Positions 1-6,493 of a DNA stretch of 64,000 bases are shown here, piece by piece. The notes below the pieces were generated by a model. That model worked only from the letters and a program-made list of their open reading frames with translations. It had not been told where the DNA came from and ran no database searches. Origin of the DNA: Sphaerisporangium dianthi. GTDB taxonomy: Bacteria > Actinomycetota > Actinomycetes > Streptosporangiales > Streptosporangiaceae. Made by a program: the position numbers and the translations under genes. The stretch spans positions 186,001-250,000 of the forward strand of contig NZ_JBHSFP010000003.1 in NCBI RefSeq assembly GCF_042654065.1. The letters are read 5' to 3'. Every line of letters starts with the position of its first letter. The first letter of the stretch is position 1.

Positions 1-1259
1 CCGACCGGCACCTGGTAGTCCTTGGCCAGGTCCGAAACGGCGGCCTCCTTGACGATCACCGAGCCGCCGACCGCCGTCTTGTCCGGTTTGACGACGTAGG
101 AGGCCCGGGAGGCGGGCTGGTCGATGCGCGAGAAGTCCATGGGCTGCCCGAAGCCGCCCTCCCACGAGGGCTGCGAGCGGTGCGCCTTCACGATGCCCTC
201 GCGGCTGAGATCCTTGCTCTCGCACGCCTTCTTCAGCGCGTCGCCGACGATCATCGCGGCGCCGTAGCCGGCGCCCACGCCGCTGTCGACCGGCTGCCCG
301 GGGTACTTGGCCTGGTAGTCGGACACCAGCTTCTGGATGGCGGGGATAGGAGCGCTCATGGGCGCCGCGGCGGTCATGACGGAGAAGCTCTTCAGCAGGG
401 CGGGCGCGGCGGGCGTGCCGAGCAGCTGCGGGCTGTAGGCCGAGTTGCTGCCGACGAACGGGATGTCCATGCCCTTGGCGACGGCCACGCCGACCAGGGA
501 GGCCGCCTGCCGGGGGCCCGCCGACACCATGATCGCCTTGACGCCGGCGTCCTTGAACGCCGAGACCTGCGCGCTCATGTCCTGGTCGGTGGCCTTGATC
601 TTCTGCTCGACGACGGTCAGCCCCAGCTTGCCGGCCGCGTACTTGGACCCGTTGAGCGCGCTCTCGCCGTAGTCGCCCTCGAAGTACAGGTGCCCGATCT
701 TGTCGCCGGACTTGACTCCCTTCTCCTTGGCGAGGTAGTCAACCCCATTGATCATGTCGATGTCGTAGGTGGTGCCGGTGACCTGGATGGCCTGGCCGCC
801 GAGCAGGCTGGTGGCCCACGCCATGGGCAGCGTCAGCATCTTGTCGCCCTCGATGCGCTGCTTGAGCGCCGTGACCATCGGCGAGCCGATGAACTGCGGG
901 ACGGCGGCGGACTTCGGCCCTATCTCGGTGTAGGCGGCCACCGCCTTCTGCACGTCGTAGCCGTGGTCGCGGACGATGCCCTGCAGCTTGCGCCCGCACA
1001 CCCCGCCGGCCGCGTTGGTCTGCTCGAAGTACAGCTGCTGCGCCTGCGTGAGGCTCTTGCCGAAGGAGGCGTAGGGGCCGGTCAGGTCGGTGAGGATGCC
1101 GAGGGAGATGGTGTCGGCGGTCACGCCGGGGCCGGTCCTCACCCCGTCTCCGCCGGTGGCGGGCTCGCCGCCCGTGGCCTTGCCGCTCGCGCACGCGCTC
1201 GCCGCGAGCGCGAGCGCCGTCAGTGCGGCGGCCGCGGTACCGATGCCGGACTTGCCCAT
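1..1259 (-). CDS. Branched-chain amino acid-type ABC transporter substrate-binding lipoprotein (3' end cut by window)
   Basis: Extracellular binding protein of a LivFGHM-type importer, lipid-anchored to the outer face of the membrane. From the ATG at 1259 it starts with a basic residue pair, a hydrophobic stretch and a lipobox-like LAASAC, followed by a Gly/Thr-rich linker and the type-1 periplasmic binding fold (ILTDLTGPYASFGK, then GVCGRKLQGIVRDHGYD). About 419 residues are visible; the last residues and the stop lie beyond the left edge. It begins one base after the livM stop, so it is the fifth gene of the operon. The substrate could be an amino acid, amide or aromatic acid; the sequence does not say which. 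Confidence 0.9.
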   Translation of the reverse strand, partial: MGKSGIGTAAAALTALALAASACASGKATGGEPATGGDGVRTGPGVTADTISLGILTDLTGPYASFGKSLTQAQQLYFEQTNAAGGVCGRKLQGIVRDHGYDVQKAVAAYTEIGPKSAAVPQFIGSPMVTALKQRIEGDKMLTLPMAWATSLLGGQAIQVTGTTYDIDMINGVDYLAKEKGVKSGDKIGHLYFEGDYGESALNGSKYAAGKLGLTVVEQKIKATDQDMSAQVSAFKDAGVKAIMVSAGPRQAASLVGVAVAKGMDIPFVGSNSAYSPQLLGTPAAPALLKSFSVMTAAAPMSAPIPAIQKLVSDYQAKYPGQPVDSGVGAGYGAAMIVGDALKKACESKDLSREGIVKAHRSQPSWEGGFGQPMDFSRIDQPASRASYVVKPDKTAVGGSVIVKEAAVSDLAKDYQVPV

Positions 1260-1260
1260 G

Positions 1261-2415
1261 TCAGCTCCTGGTGTCGGGGGAGGGGGAGTGGGGGGCGGGC
1301 GGCGGGGTGAGCCGTGCCCGTGGCGTGCGGGTGAGCGTGGCCGCCCGGGCGCCGGCCGCCGCGCGCAGCCGGGTGAGCAGTCCGGCCAGGCCGCCGGGCA
1401 GGAAGAGCACCACGGCGATCACGGCGGCGCCGTATAGGATGCGGGCGGCCTCGGCGGGGGAGACGCCGCCGGAGCCGGGTTCGGCGATGAGCGGCAGGTC
1501 GTCGCTGTAGCGGGTGAGGAGCTGGGGCAGGAACGAGACGAACAGCGCGCCGAGGACCGCCCCGCCGATCGACCCGAGCCCGCCGATGACGATCATGGCG
1601 AGGTAGTCCAGCGACAGCAGCACGCCGAAGTAGTCGGGGACGGTCCGCTGGAACACCAGGGCGAGCATCACCCCGGCCAGCCCGCCGTACATGGAGGACA
1701 GCACGAACACCGCCGCGCGGTAGCGGGCGACCGGGACGCCCATGACCCCGGCGGCGATCTCGTGGTCGCGGATGGTGTTCATCGCCCGGCCCGGCCGGCC
1801 GCGCAGCACGCCGCGCGCGAACGCCGCGGCGCCCAGCACCAGCGGCAGGCCGAGGAACCACAGCCGCTCCAGCGAGCCGAACGGCACGTTGAGGACCACC
1901 AGGGACGGGGAGTCGGCGAAGACGAGCCCGAACAGCTCCATCGGCGGGACGGCCCGCCCGTTGTAGCCGCCGGTGAGCGGCTCGGCGTTGAACAGCAGGT
2001 GCTGGCCGAGGAAGATCAGCGCGAGGGTGGCGATGCCCAGGTAGGCGCCCTTCAGCCGCCCGGCGATCGGGCTGAACAGCCCGCCCGCCACGCCCGCCGT
2101 GAGCACCGCGAGCACCGCCGCGAGCGGGGTGGGCAGCCCGAGGCCGGCGAGCCCGTGCGACCCGCCGGCGGCCGGGTCGCCGGCGAAGTACACGTAGGAG
2201 TAGGCGCCGACGGCGAGGAAGAACGCGTGGCCCATCGACAGCTGCCCGGTGGAGCCCGTCAGCAGGGCGATGCCGATGGCGCCGACCGCCGCCGACATCG
2301 CGAACAGGCCGGCCTGCAGCCAGAAGCCCTCCAGGTAGAAGGGGACGGCGATCGCGACCGCCGCCGCGCCGGCCCACATCAGTGCCCGGCTCGGCCGGAA
2401 GCGGCTGTCAGACAC
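1261..2415 (-). CDS. livM: Branched-chain amino acid ABC transporter permease LivM
   Basis: Second membrane subunit of the LivHM-type channel, 384 aa. It has about ten hydrophobic segments and the family signature GSTGQLSMGHAFFLAVGAY near residue 55, plus GGLGSIGGAVLGA near residue 275. The GTG start at 2415 overlaps the livH stop by eight bases, which suggests translational coupling. The C-terminal 40 residues are Arg/Ala/Pro-rich and probably cytoplasmic. Its stop is one base from the ATG of the binding protein. Partner subunits are encoded by the adjacent livH, livG and livF. Confidence 0.92.
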   Translation of the reverse strand: MSDSRFRPSRALMWAGAAAVAIAVPFYLEGFWLQAGLFAMSAAVGAIGIALLTGSTGQLSMGHAFFLAVGAYSYVYFAGDPAAGGSHGLAGLGLPTPLAAVLAVLTAGVAGGLFSPIAGRLKGAYLGIATLALIFLGQHLLFNAEPLTGGYNGRAVPPMELFGLVFADSPSLVVLNVPFGSLERLWFLGLPLVLGAAAFARGVLRGRPGRAMNTIRDHEIAAGVMGVPVARYRAAVFVLSSMYGGLAGVMLALVFQRTVPDYFGVLLSLDYLAMIVIGGLGSIGGAVLGALFVSFLPQLLTRYSDDLPLIAEPGSGGVSPAEAARILYGAAVIAVVLFLPGGLAGLLTRLRAAAGARAATLTRTPRARLTPPPAPHSPSPDTRS

Positions 2416-3298
2416 GGGCCGTCTCCCTCGTGCCGAACAGGCCCGCCGGGCGCGCCAGCAGGATGACGACCATGACCAGGAACGGCGCGACGTCCCCGAC
2501 GCCGCGCCCGAGGAAGGCGAGCTGGTTCTGGTAGCCGCTCATCAGCGCCTCGGTGACCCCGACGATCAGCCCGCCGGCCAGCGCCCCGGTGGTGGAGTCC
2601 AGCCCGCCGAGGATCGCCGCGGGGAACGCCTTGATCGCCGCCAGCGATGTGCTGCGGTCGAGCCCCGGCGTGGGGAACACGCACAGGAACAGCGCCGCCA
2701 CGGCCGCCAGCGCTCCGGCCACCGCCCACGCGCTCAGCGAGACCCGGCCGAGGCGGATGCCCATGAGAGCGGCGGTCTCGGCGTCCTCGGCCGTCGCCCG
2801 CATCGCGATGCCCCAGCCGGTGAACTTGAACGCCAGCAGGAACAGCGCGATCAGCGCCGCGGCCGTGCCCAGCGCGACCAGCCGGGTCTCGGCGATCGTC
2901 ACCTGCCCGAGGTGGACGACCGAGCCGCCCCAGGGGTCGCCCAGCGCCAGGATCTCGGTGCCGATCTGGCGGGTGAGCTCGGTGGTGAGCACGATGTCGA
3001 CGCCGATGGTGGCGATCGCCAGCAGGGTGTGGGAGCCGGCGCGGGCCCGCCGGATGATGAGGAACTCGATCAGGGCCCCCACCGACGCCGCCGCGGCGAC
3101 GCCGATCAGCAGCGCGGCCCAGAACCCGGTGACCGGCTGGAGCCGGGCCACCAGGTAGCCGCCGGCCAGCAGCAGCGAGGCGTGCGCGAAGTTGACCACC
3201 TCGGTGGCCTTGAAGATGACGACGAAGCCGAGGGCGATGAGCGCGTAGACGGCCCCGATGGAGATTCCGTTGAGGAGGAGCTCCAGAAAAGTGATCAC
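2408..3298 (-). CDS. livH: Branched-chain amino acid ABC transporter permease LivH
   Basis: First membrane subunit of the importer, 296 aa. The GTG start at 3298 overlaps the livG stop in a GTGA arrangement. The N-terminus (ITFLELLLNGISIGAVYAL, then GFVVIFKATEVVNFAHA) is the classic LivH opening, and the ILGGLDSTTGALAGG loop sits near residue 225. Multiple membrane helices span the length. Longer upstream readings in this frame run through livG and are not credible. It forms a heterodimeric channel with LivM. Confidence 0.93.
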   Translation of the reverse strand: MITFLELLLNGISIGAVYALIALGFVVIFKATEVVNFAHASLLLAGGYLVARLQPVTGFWAALLIGVAAAASVGALIEFLIIRRARAGSHTLLAIATIGVDIVLTTELTRQIGTEILALGDPWGGSVVHLGQVTIAETRLVALGTAAALIALFLLAFKFTGWGIAMRATAEDAETAALMGIRLGRVSLSAWAVAGALAAVAALFLCVFPTPGLDRSTSLAAIKAFPAAILGGLDSTTGALAGGLIVGVTEALMSGYQNQLAFLGRGVGDVAPFLVMVVILLARPAGLFGTRETARV

Positions 3299-4131
3299 AT
3301 GTCCTCCTGTCCGGCGCTCGTGCCGAGGTAGGCCCGGACGACCTCGGGGTCGTCCTGCACCTGTCCGGGGGTGCCGTCGGCGATGCGGCGGCCGAAGTCG
3401 AGCACGGTGATCCGGTCGGCCAGGCGCATCACCATGCCCATGTCGTGCTCGACCAGCAGGACCGAGATGCCGAGGCCCCGCCGGACCGCGCCGATCAGCG
3501 CGGCCATCTCCGTCCGCTCCTCGCCGTTCATCCCGGCCACCGGCTCGTCGAGCAGCAGCAGCCGGGGCTCCATGCACAGGGCGCGTGCCAGCTCCACCCG
3601 CTTGCGCACCCCGTAGGGCAGCAGCCCGACCGGCGTGTCCAGGTGGTCGCCCAGCCCGGCGAAGCCGGCGATCTCCGCCGCCCGCGCGCGGTGCCGCGCC
3701 CATTCGCGGCGTGCCGAGGGCAGGCGCAGGCCGGAGGAGACGAACCCGGCCCTGGTCAGCCGATGCCGCCCCAGCATCAGGTTGTCGATCACGGGCTGGT
3801 GGGCGGACAGGGCGATGTTCTGGAACGTGCGCGCCACCCCGAGCGCGGCGATGCGGTGCGGCGGCAGCGCGGTGAGCTCCGCGCCGCCGAAGCGGACGCT
3901 GCCCGAGGTGGCGCGGTACACCCCCGACAGCACGTTGAAGCAGGTGGACTTGCCGGCGCCGTTCGGCCCGATGACCGCGTGCACGCTGCCCGGCGCCACG
4001 GTGAAGCTCACCTCCGACAGGGCGGTCAGTCCCGCGAAGCGCACCGTCACCGCCCGCACCTCTAGCGGCGCGGGGTCCCGGGCATCGTCGTGCGGCGCTG
4101 GCATACCGTCCGGTTGGTATGACGCGGTCAT
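3295..4131 (-). CDS. livG: Branched-chain amino acid ABC transporter ATP-binding protein LivG
   Basis: ATPase subunit of the importer, 278 aa. Walker A GPNGAGKST is at about residues 55-63, the signature segment is YGVRKRVELARAL, and Walker B is LLLLDEPVAGMN. The start ATG at 4131 overlaps the stop of a 15-codon ORF (ATGA). The first nine codons (MTASYQPDG) are a copy of the first nine codons of that small ORF (MTISYQPDG) because a 44-bp segment is tandemly duplicated here. These N-terminal residues are therefore dictated by an operator-like palindrome rather than by the ATPase fold, which begins near residue 23. Confidence 0.92.
   Translation of the reverse strand: MTASYQPDGMPAPHDDARDPAPLEVRAVTVRFAGLTALSEVSFTVAPGSVHAVIGPNGAGKSTCFNVLSGVYRATSGSVRFGGAELTALPPHRIAALGVARTFQNIALSAHQPVIDNLMLGRHRLTRAGFVSSGLRLPSARREWARHRARAAEIAGFAGLGDHLDTPVGLLPYGVRKRVELARALCMEPRLLLLDEPVAGMNGEERTEMAALIGAVRRGLGISVLLVEHDMGMVMRLADRITVLDFGRRIADGTPGQVQDDPEVVRAYLGTSAGQEDM
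4103..4120. promoter_or_regulatory. Operator-like palindrome, copy B, inside the livG start
   Basis: ATACCGTCCGGTTGGTAT is an 18-bp interrupted palindrome: ATACC/GGTAT arms around a CCGG centre. Palindromes of this shape are typical of TetR-family operators in actinobacteria. An identical 18-mer lies 44 bp away at 4147-4164. This copy falls inside the first codons of livG. No TetR gene is present in the window, so the binder is unknown. Confidence 0.55.
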
Positions 4132-4175
4132 GGCCGCTCCTTCGCGATACCGTCCGGTTGGTATGATATGGTCAT
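4128..4175 (-). CDS. 15-residue coupling ORF between livF and livG
   Basis: ATG at 4175 overlaps the livF stop (ATGA), and the TGA at 4130-4128 overlaps the livG ATG at 4131 (ATGA again). The product would be MTISYQPDGIAKERP. Its first nine codons are nearly identical to those of livG, offset by 44 bp and so in another frame. It probably arose from a 44-bp tandem duplication of the original livG start. It could carry ribosomes from livF into livG, or the small peptide could have no function. No family resemblance is visible. Confidence 0.45.
   Translation of the reverse strand: MTISYQPDGIAKERP
4147..4164. promoter_or_regulatory. Operator-like palindrome, copy A, just downstream of livF
   Basis: Second perfect copy of ATACCGTCCGGTTGGTAT, spaced 44 bp from copy B, inside the 15-codon ORF. 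The identity continues for about 20 bp and then resumes at GGTCATG, so the whole 44-bp unit is duplicated. Centre-to-centre spacing of 44 bp is close to four helical turns, which would place two dimers on the same DNA face. Confidence 0.55.
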
Positions 4176-4984
4176 GCCCGCCACCTCCCGAGCGTGCGCC
4201 GCCCGGCGGACCCGTCCAGCGGACGCTCGGCGGCGGGGTCGCCCACGCCCAGGTAGCGCCGCCGCACCTCGTCGCCGGCGGCCAGTTCGGCCGTCGGGCC
4301 CTCCAGCGCCACTTCGCCGACCTCGAGCACGTAGGCGTACGACGCCAGCGACAGCGCCATCGCCACGTTCTGCTCGATCAGCAGCACCGAGGTGCCGCGC
4401 GCGTTGATCTCCTTGACGGTCTCGGCGATGCGGGCCGCCATCAGAGGCGCGAGGCCCAGCGTCGGCTCGTCCAGCAGCAGCATCGACGGGCGCGCCATCA
4501 GGGCCCGCCCGATCGCGAGCATCTGCTGCTCGCCGCCCGACAGCAGGCCCGCCCGCTGATGGGCGCGCTCGGCCAGCACGGGGAACAGGGCGAGGACCTC
4601 CTCGCGCGCCGCCGCCGACCGTCTGCCGCCGCCGAGCCCGCCGGCGCGCAGGTTCTCCTCCACGGTCATGCGAGCGAACACCCGGCGGCCCTCGGGGACC
4701 TGCGTCACGCCGCGCGCCACCACGGCGGGGGCGGCCAGGCCGGACAGCCGCGTCCCCGACCACGAGACCTTCCCGCCGCCGATCGCCCCGCGGTGGAAGC
4801 GCAGCGTCCCGGAGATCGCCCGGAGCAGCGTGCTCTTGCCCGCGCCGTTCGCGCCCAGCACGGCGACGACGGACCCCGCGGGCACCCGTAAGGACACTCC
4901 GCGCAGCGCGGGCACCGCGCCGTAGTTCACCGCCAGTCCGCTGACGGCCAGCCCCGTGCCGGCGGGGGGCGCCGTGGCCACCAT
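4172..4984 (-). CDS. livF: Branched-chain amino acid ABC transporter ATP-binding protein LivF
   Basis: ATPase subunit and first gene of the liv operon, 270 aa from the ATG at 4984, which has a strong AGGAGG eight bases upstream. A start further upstream at 5104 would add about 40 unrelated residues and lacks a ribosome site. Walker A GANGAGKST is at residues 44-52, the signature is LLSGGEQQMLAIGRAL, and Walker B is MLLLDEPTLGLAP. The C-terminus is long for LivF, ending in a basic tail (GRRTLGRWRA). It is divergent from a PucR-type regulator. Confidence 0.93.
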   Translation of the reverse strand: MVATAPPAGTGLAVSGLAVNYGAVPALRGVSLRVPAGSVVAVLGANGAGKSTLLRAISGTLRFHRGAIGGGKVSWSGTRLSGLAAPAVVARGVTQVPEGRRVFARMTVEENLRAGGLGGGRRSAAAREEVLALFPVLAERAHQRAGLLSGGEQQMLAIGRALMARPSMLLLDEPTLGLAPLMAARIAETVKEINARGTSVLLIEQNVAMALSLASYAYVLEVGEVALEGPTAELAAGDEVRRRYLGVGDPAAERPLDGSAGRRTLGRWRA

Positions 4985-5089
4985 GTGCTCCTCCTGTGGG
5001 TCGGTGAGCCACATACGAACGCCGCTCGCGCACCGCCGTCCAGATGCGGCGGTGAAGTCGCAACCGGTGCCCACCGTCGCGGGAGGAGC

Positions 5090-5107
5090 GTTGTGCGCCC
5101 GCACAAC
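5090..5107. promoter_or_regulatory. Perfect inverted repeat between livF and the PucR-type regulator
   Basis: GTTGTGCGCCCGCACAAC is an 8-bp perfect inverted repeat with a 2-bp centre. It lies in the 186-bp divergent region, 106 bp upstream of livF and 64 bp upstream of the regulator start. The position suits an operator for the neighbouring regulator controlling the liv operon and itself; that link is inferred from position only. Confidence 0.55.
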
Positions 5108-5170
5108 GGCACGTCACGAAACGAAACCGAACCTTGTTCCGGACGGGAGGCGGGTGGCACGCTACGAAAG

Positions 5171-6385
5171 ATGCCCGTCAAGCGAAACGAGCACGTGGAC
5201 GACGACATCCGGCACGTCCTGCGCATCGGCGCCGCGCGGCTGCTGGAACGCCTGCCCGAGCTGGCCGACGACCTGGTGGGCCGGGTGCGCGAGGGGGACG
5301 AGGCCTACCGCAGGCTGGTCTCAGTGGAGGAGCACTGGCAGAGCACCGAGGAAGGCCTGCGCATCGGCATCTCGGCCATCCTGCAGCCGCCCGAGAAGCG
5401 CCGTGACCTGGAGTTCGCCCGCACCATGGCCCGCCGCCGCGCCGAGCAGGGGCTGCCCATGGACTCGCTCATGCGCATGTACCGCCTGTCGGCCCAGGTG
5501 ACCTGGGCGGGGTTCGTCGACCTGATCGAGCGCGAGCACCCCGAGCTGCTCGGCGCGCTGGTCCGCACCGCCACCCACGTCTGGCACGCCATCGACAGGC
5601 AGGCGCTGACCGCGGCCGAGACCTACCGGCGGCGCGAGAAGGAACTGCTGGGCCGCGGCAACGAGCGGGTGAACGCCCTGCTCGACGACCTGCTGGAGGG
5701 CACGGGCGACGCCGCCGTCGCGCGCTCGGCCGCCGCCGCGCTCGACCTGCCCGAGCGCGGACGTTATGCGGTCATCACAATCAGGCTCCCGGTCCGCCAG
5801 AGCGCCGCCCAGGAGGCGGGGGACGACGCCCATCCCGAGACGCTCGGGGCGATGCGGTTGGTCTGGAGGATGCGCACCCAGTACGAGGTGGCCGTCGTCG
5901 CGCTCGGCGAGGGCACGCTGGAGGCCCTGGTGGAGGGCATGACCCCGGTGGTGTGCAGCTCGGCCGGGGTCAGCCCCGTCGTCGACGGGCTGGAGGAGCT
6001 GGCGTCGGCGCGCAAGCTCGCCGAGCTGGCCATGCGCACCTGCGCCGGATGCGGGCCGGAGATCGCCCGGCTGGACCGGCGGCTGCCGGCCGCGCTGGTG
6101 GTCGCCCAGCCCGAGCTGTCGGGCCGGCTGACCTCGGAGGTGCTCGGCGCGCTGCTCGCGCTCGACGCGCCCGACCGGGAGGTGCTGCTCGCCACGCTCT
6201 CGGCCTGGCTGCGCTGCGAGGGCTCGGCCGCGCGCGCCGCCGGGCTGCTCTACTGCCACCGCAACACGGTCTTCAACCGCATCCGCCGCGTCGAGCAGCT
6301 CACCGGCCGCTCGGTCTCCCGCCCGCGCGACATCGTCGAGCTGGCCCTGGCCCTGGAGGCCGTCCGCCTGCTCCCGGCCGTCTGA
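5171..6385 (+). CDS. PucR/CdaR-family transcriptional regulator
   Basis: 404 aa from the ATG at 5171 (MPVKRNEHVDDDIRH). Residues 15-160 resemble the RsbRD-like N-terminal helical domain common in actinobacterial PucR proteins, the middle is a GGDEF-like sensory region, and the C-terminal 60 residues carry the PucR helix-turn-helix (GLLYCHRNTVFNRIRRVEQLTGRS). Divergent from livF and separated by a perfect inverted repeat, so it is the likely activator or repressor of the transporter operon. The effector cannot be read from the sequence. Confidence 0.85.
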   Translation: MPVKRNEHVDDDIRHVLRIGAARLLERLPELADDLVGRVREGDEAYRRLVSVEEHWQSTEEGLRIGISAILQPPEKRRDLEFARTMARRRAEQGLPMDSLMRMYRLSAQVTWAGFVDLIEREHPELLGALVRTATHVWHAIDRQALTAAETYRRREKELLGRGNERVNALLDDLLEGTGDAAVARSAAAALDLPERGRYAVITIRLPVRQSAAQEAGDDAHPETLGAMRLVWRMRTQYEVAVVALGEGTLEALVEGMTPVVCSSAGVSPVVDGLEELASARKLAELAMRTCAGCGPEIARLDRRLPAALVVAQPELSGRLTSEVLGALLALDAPDREVLLATLSAWLRCEGSAARAAGLLYCHRNTVFNRIRRVEQLTGRSVSRPRDIVELALALEAVRLLPAV

Positions 6386-6485
6386 CGCCGGCGCGCCGCC
6401 CGTCACCTAACGCCGGCCCGCTACCGGACGCCGGCGCGCTACCAGACGCCGGCGCGCCACCGGACGCCGGCGCGCCGCCCGACGC
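6386..6485. repeat. 18-bp tandem repeats in a convergent intergenic gap
   Basis: About five degenerate copies of an 18-bp unit close to GACGCCGGCGCGCTACCG fill the gap between the stops of the PucR-type regulator and the DUF6493-like gene. Each unit contains GCCGGCGC and can fold on itself, so the array may double as a weak terminator. Copy number is likely to vary between strains. Confidence 0.6.
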
Positions 6486-6493
6486 GGCCGGCC

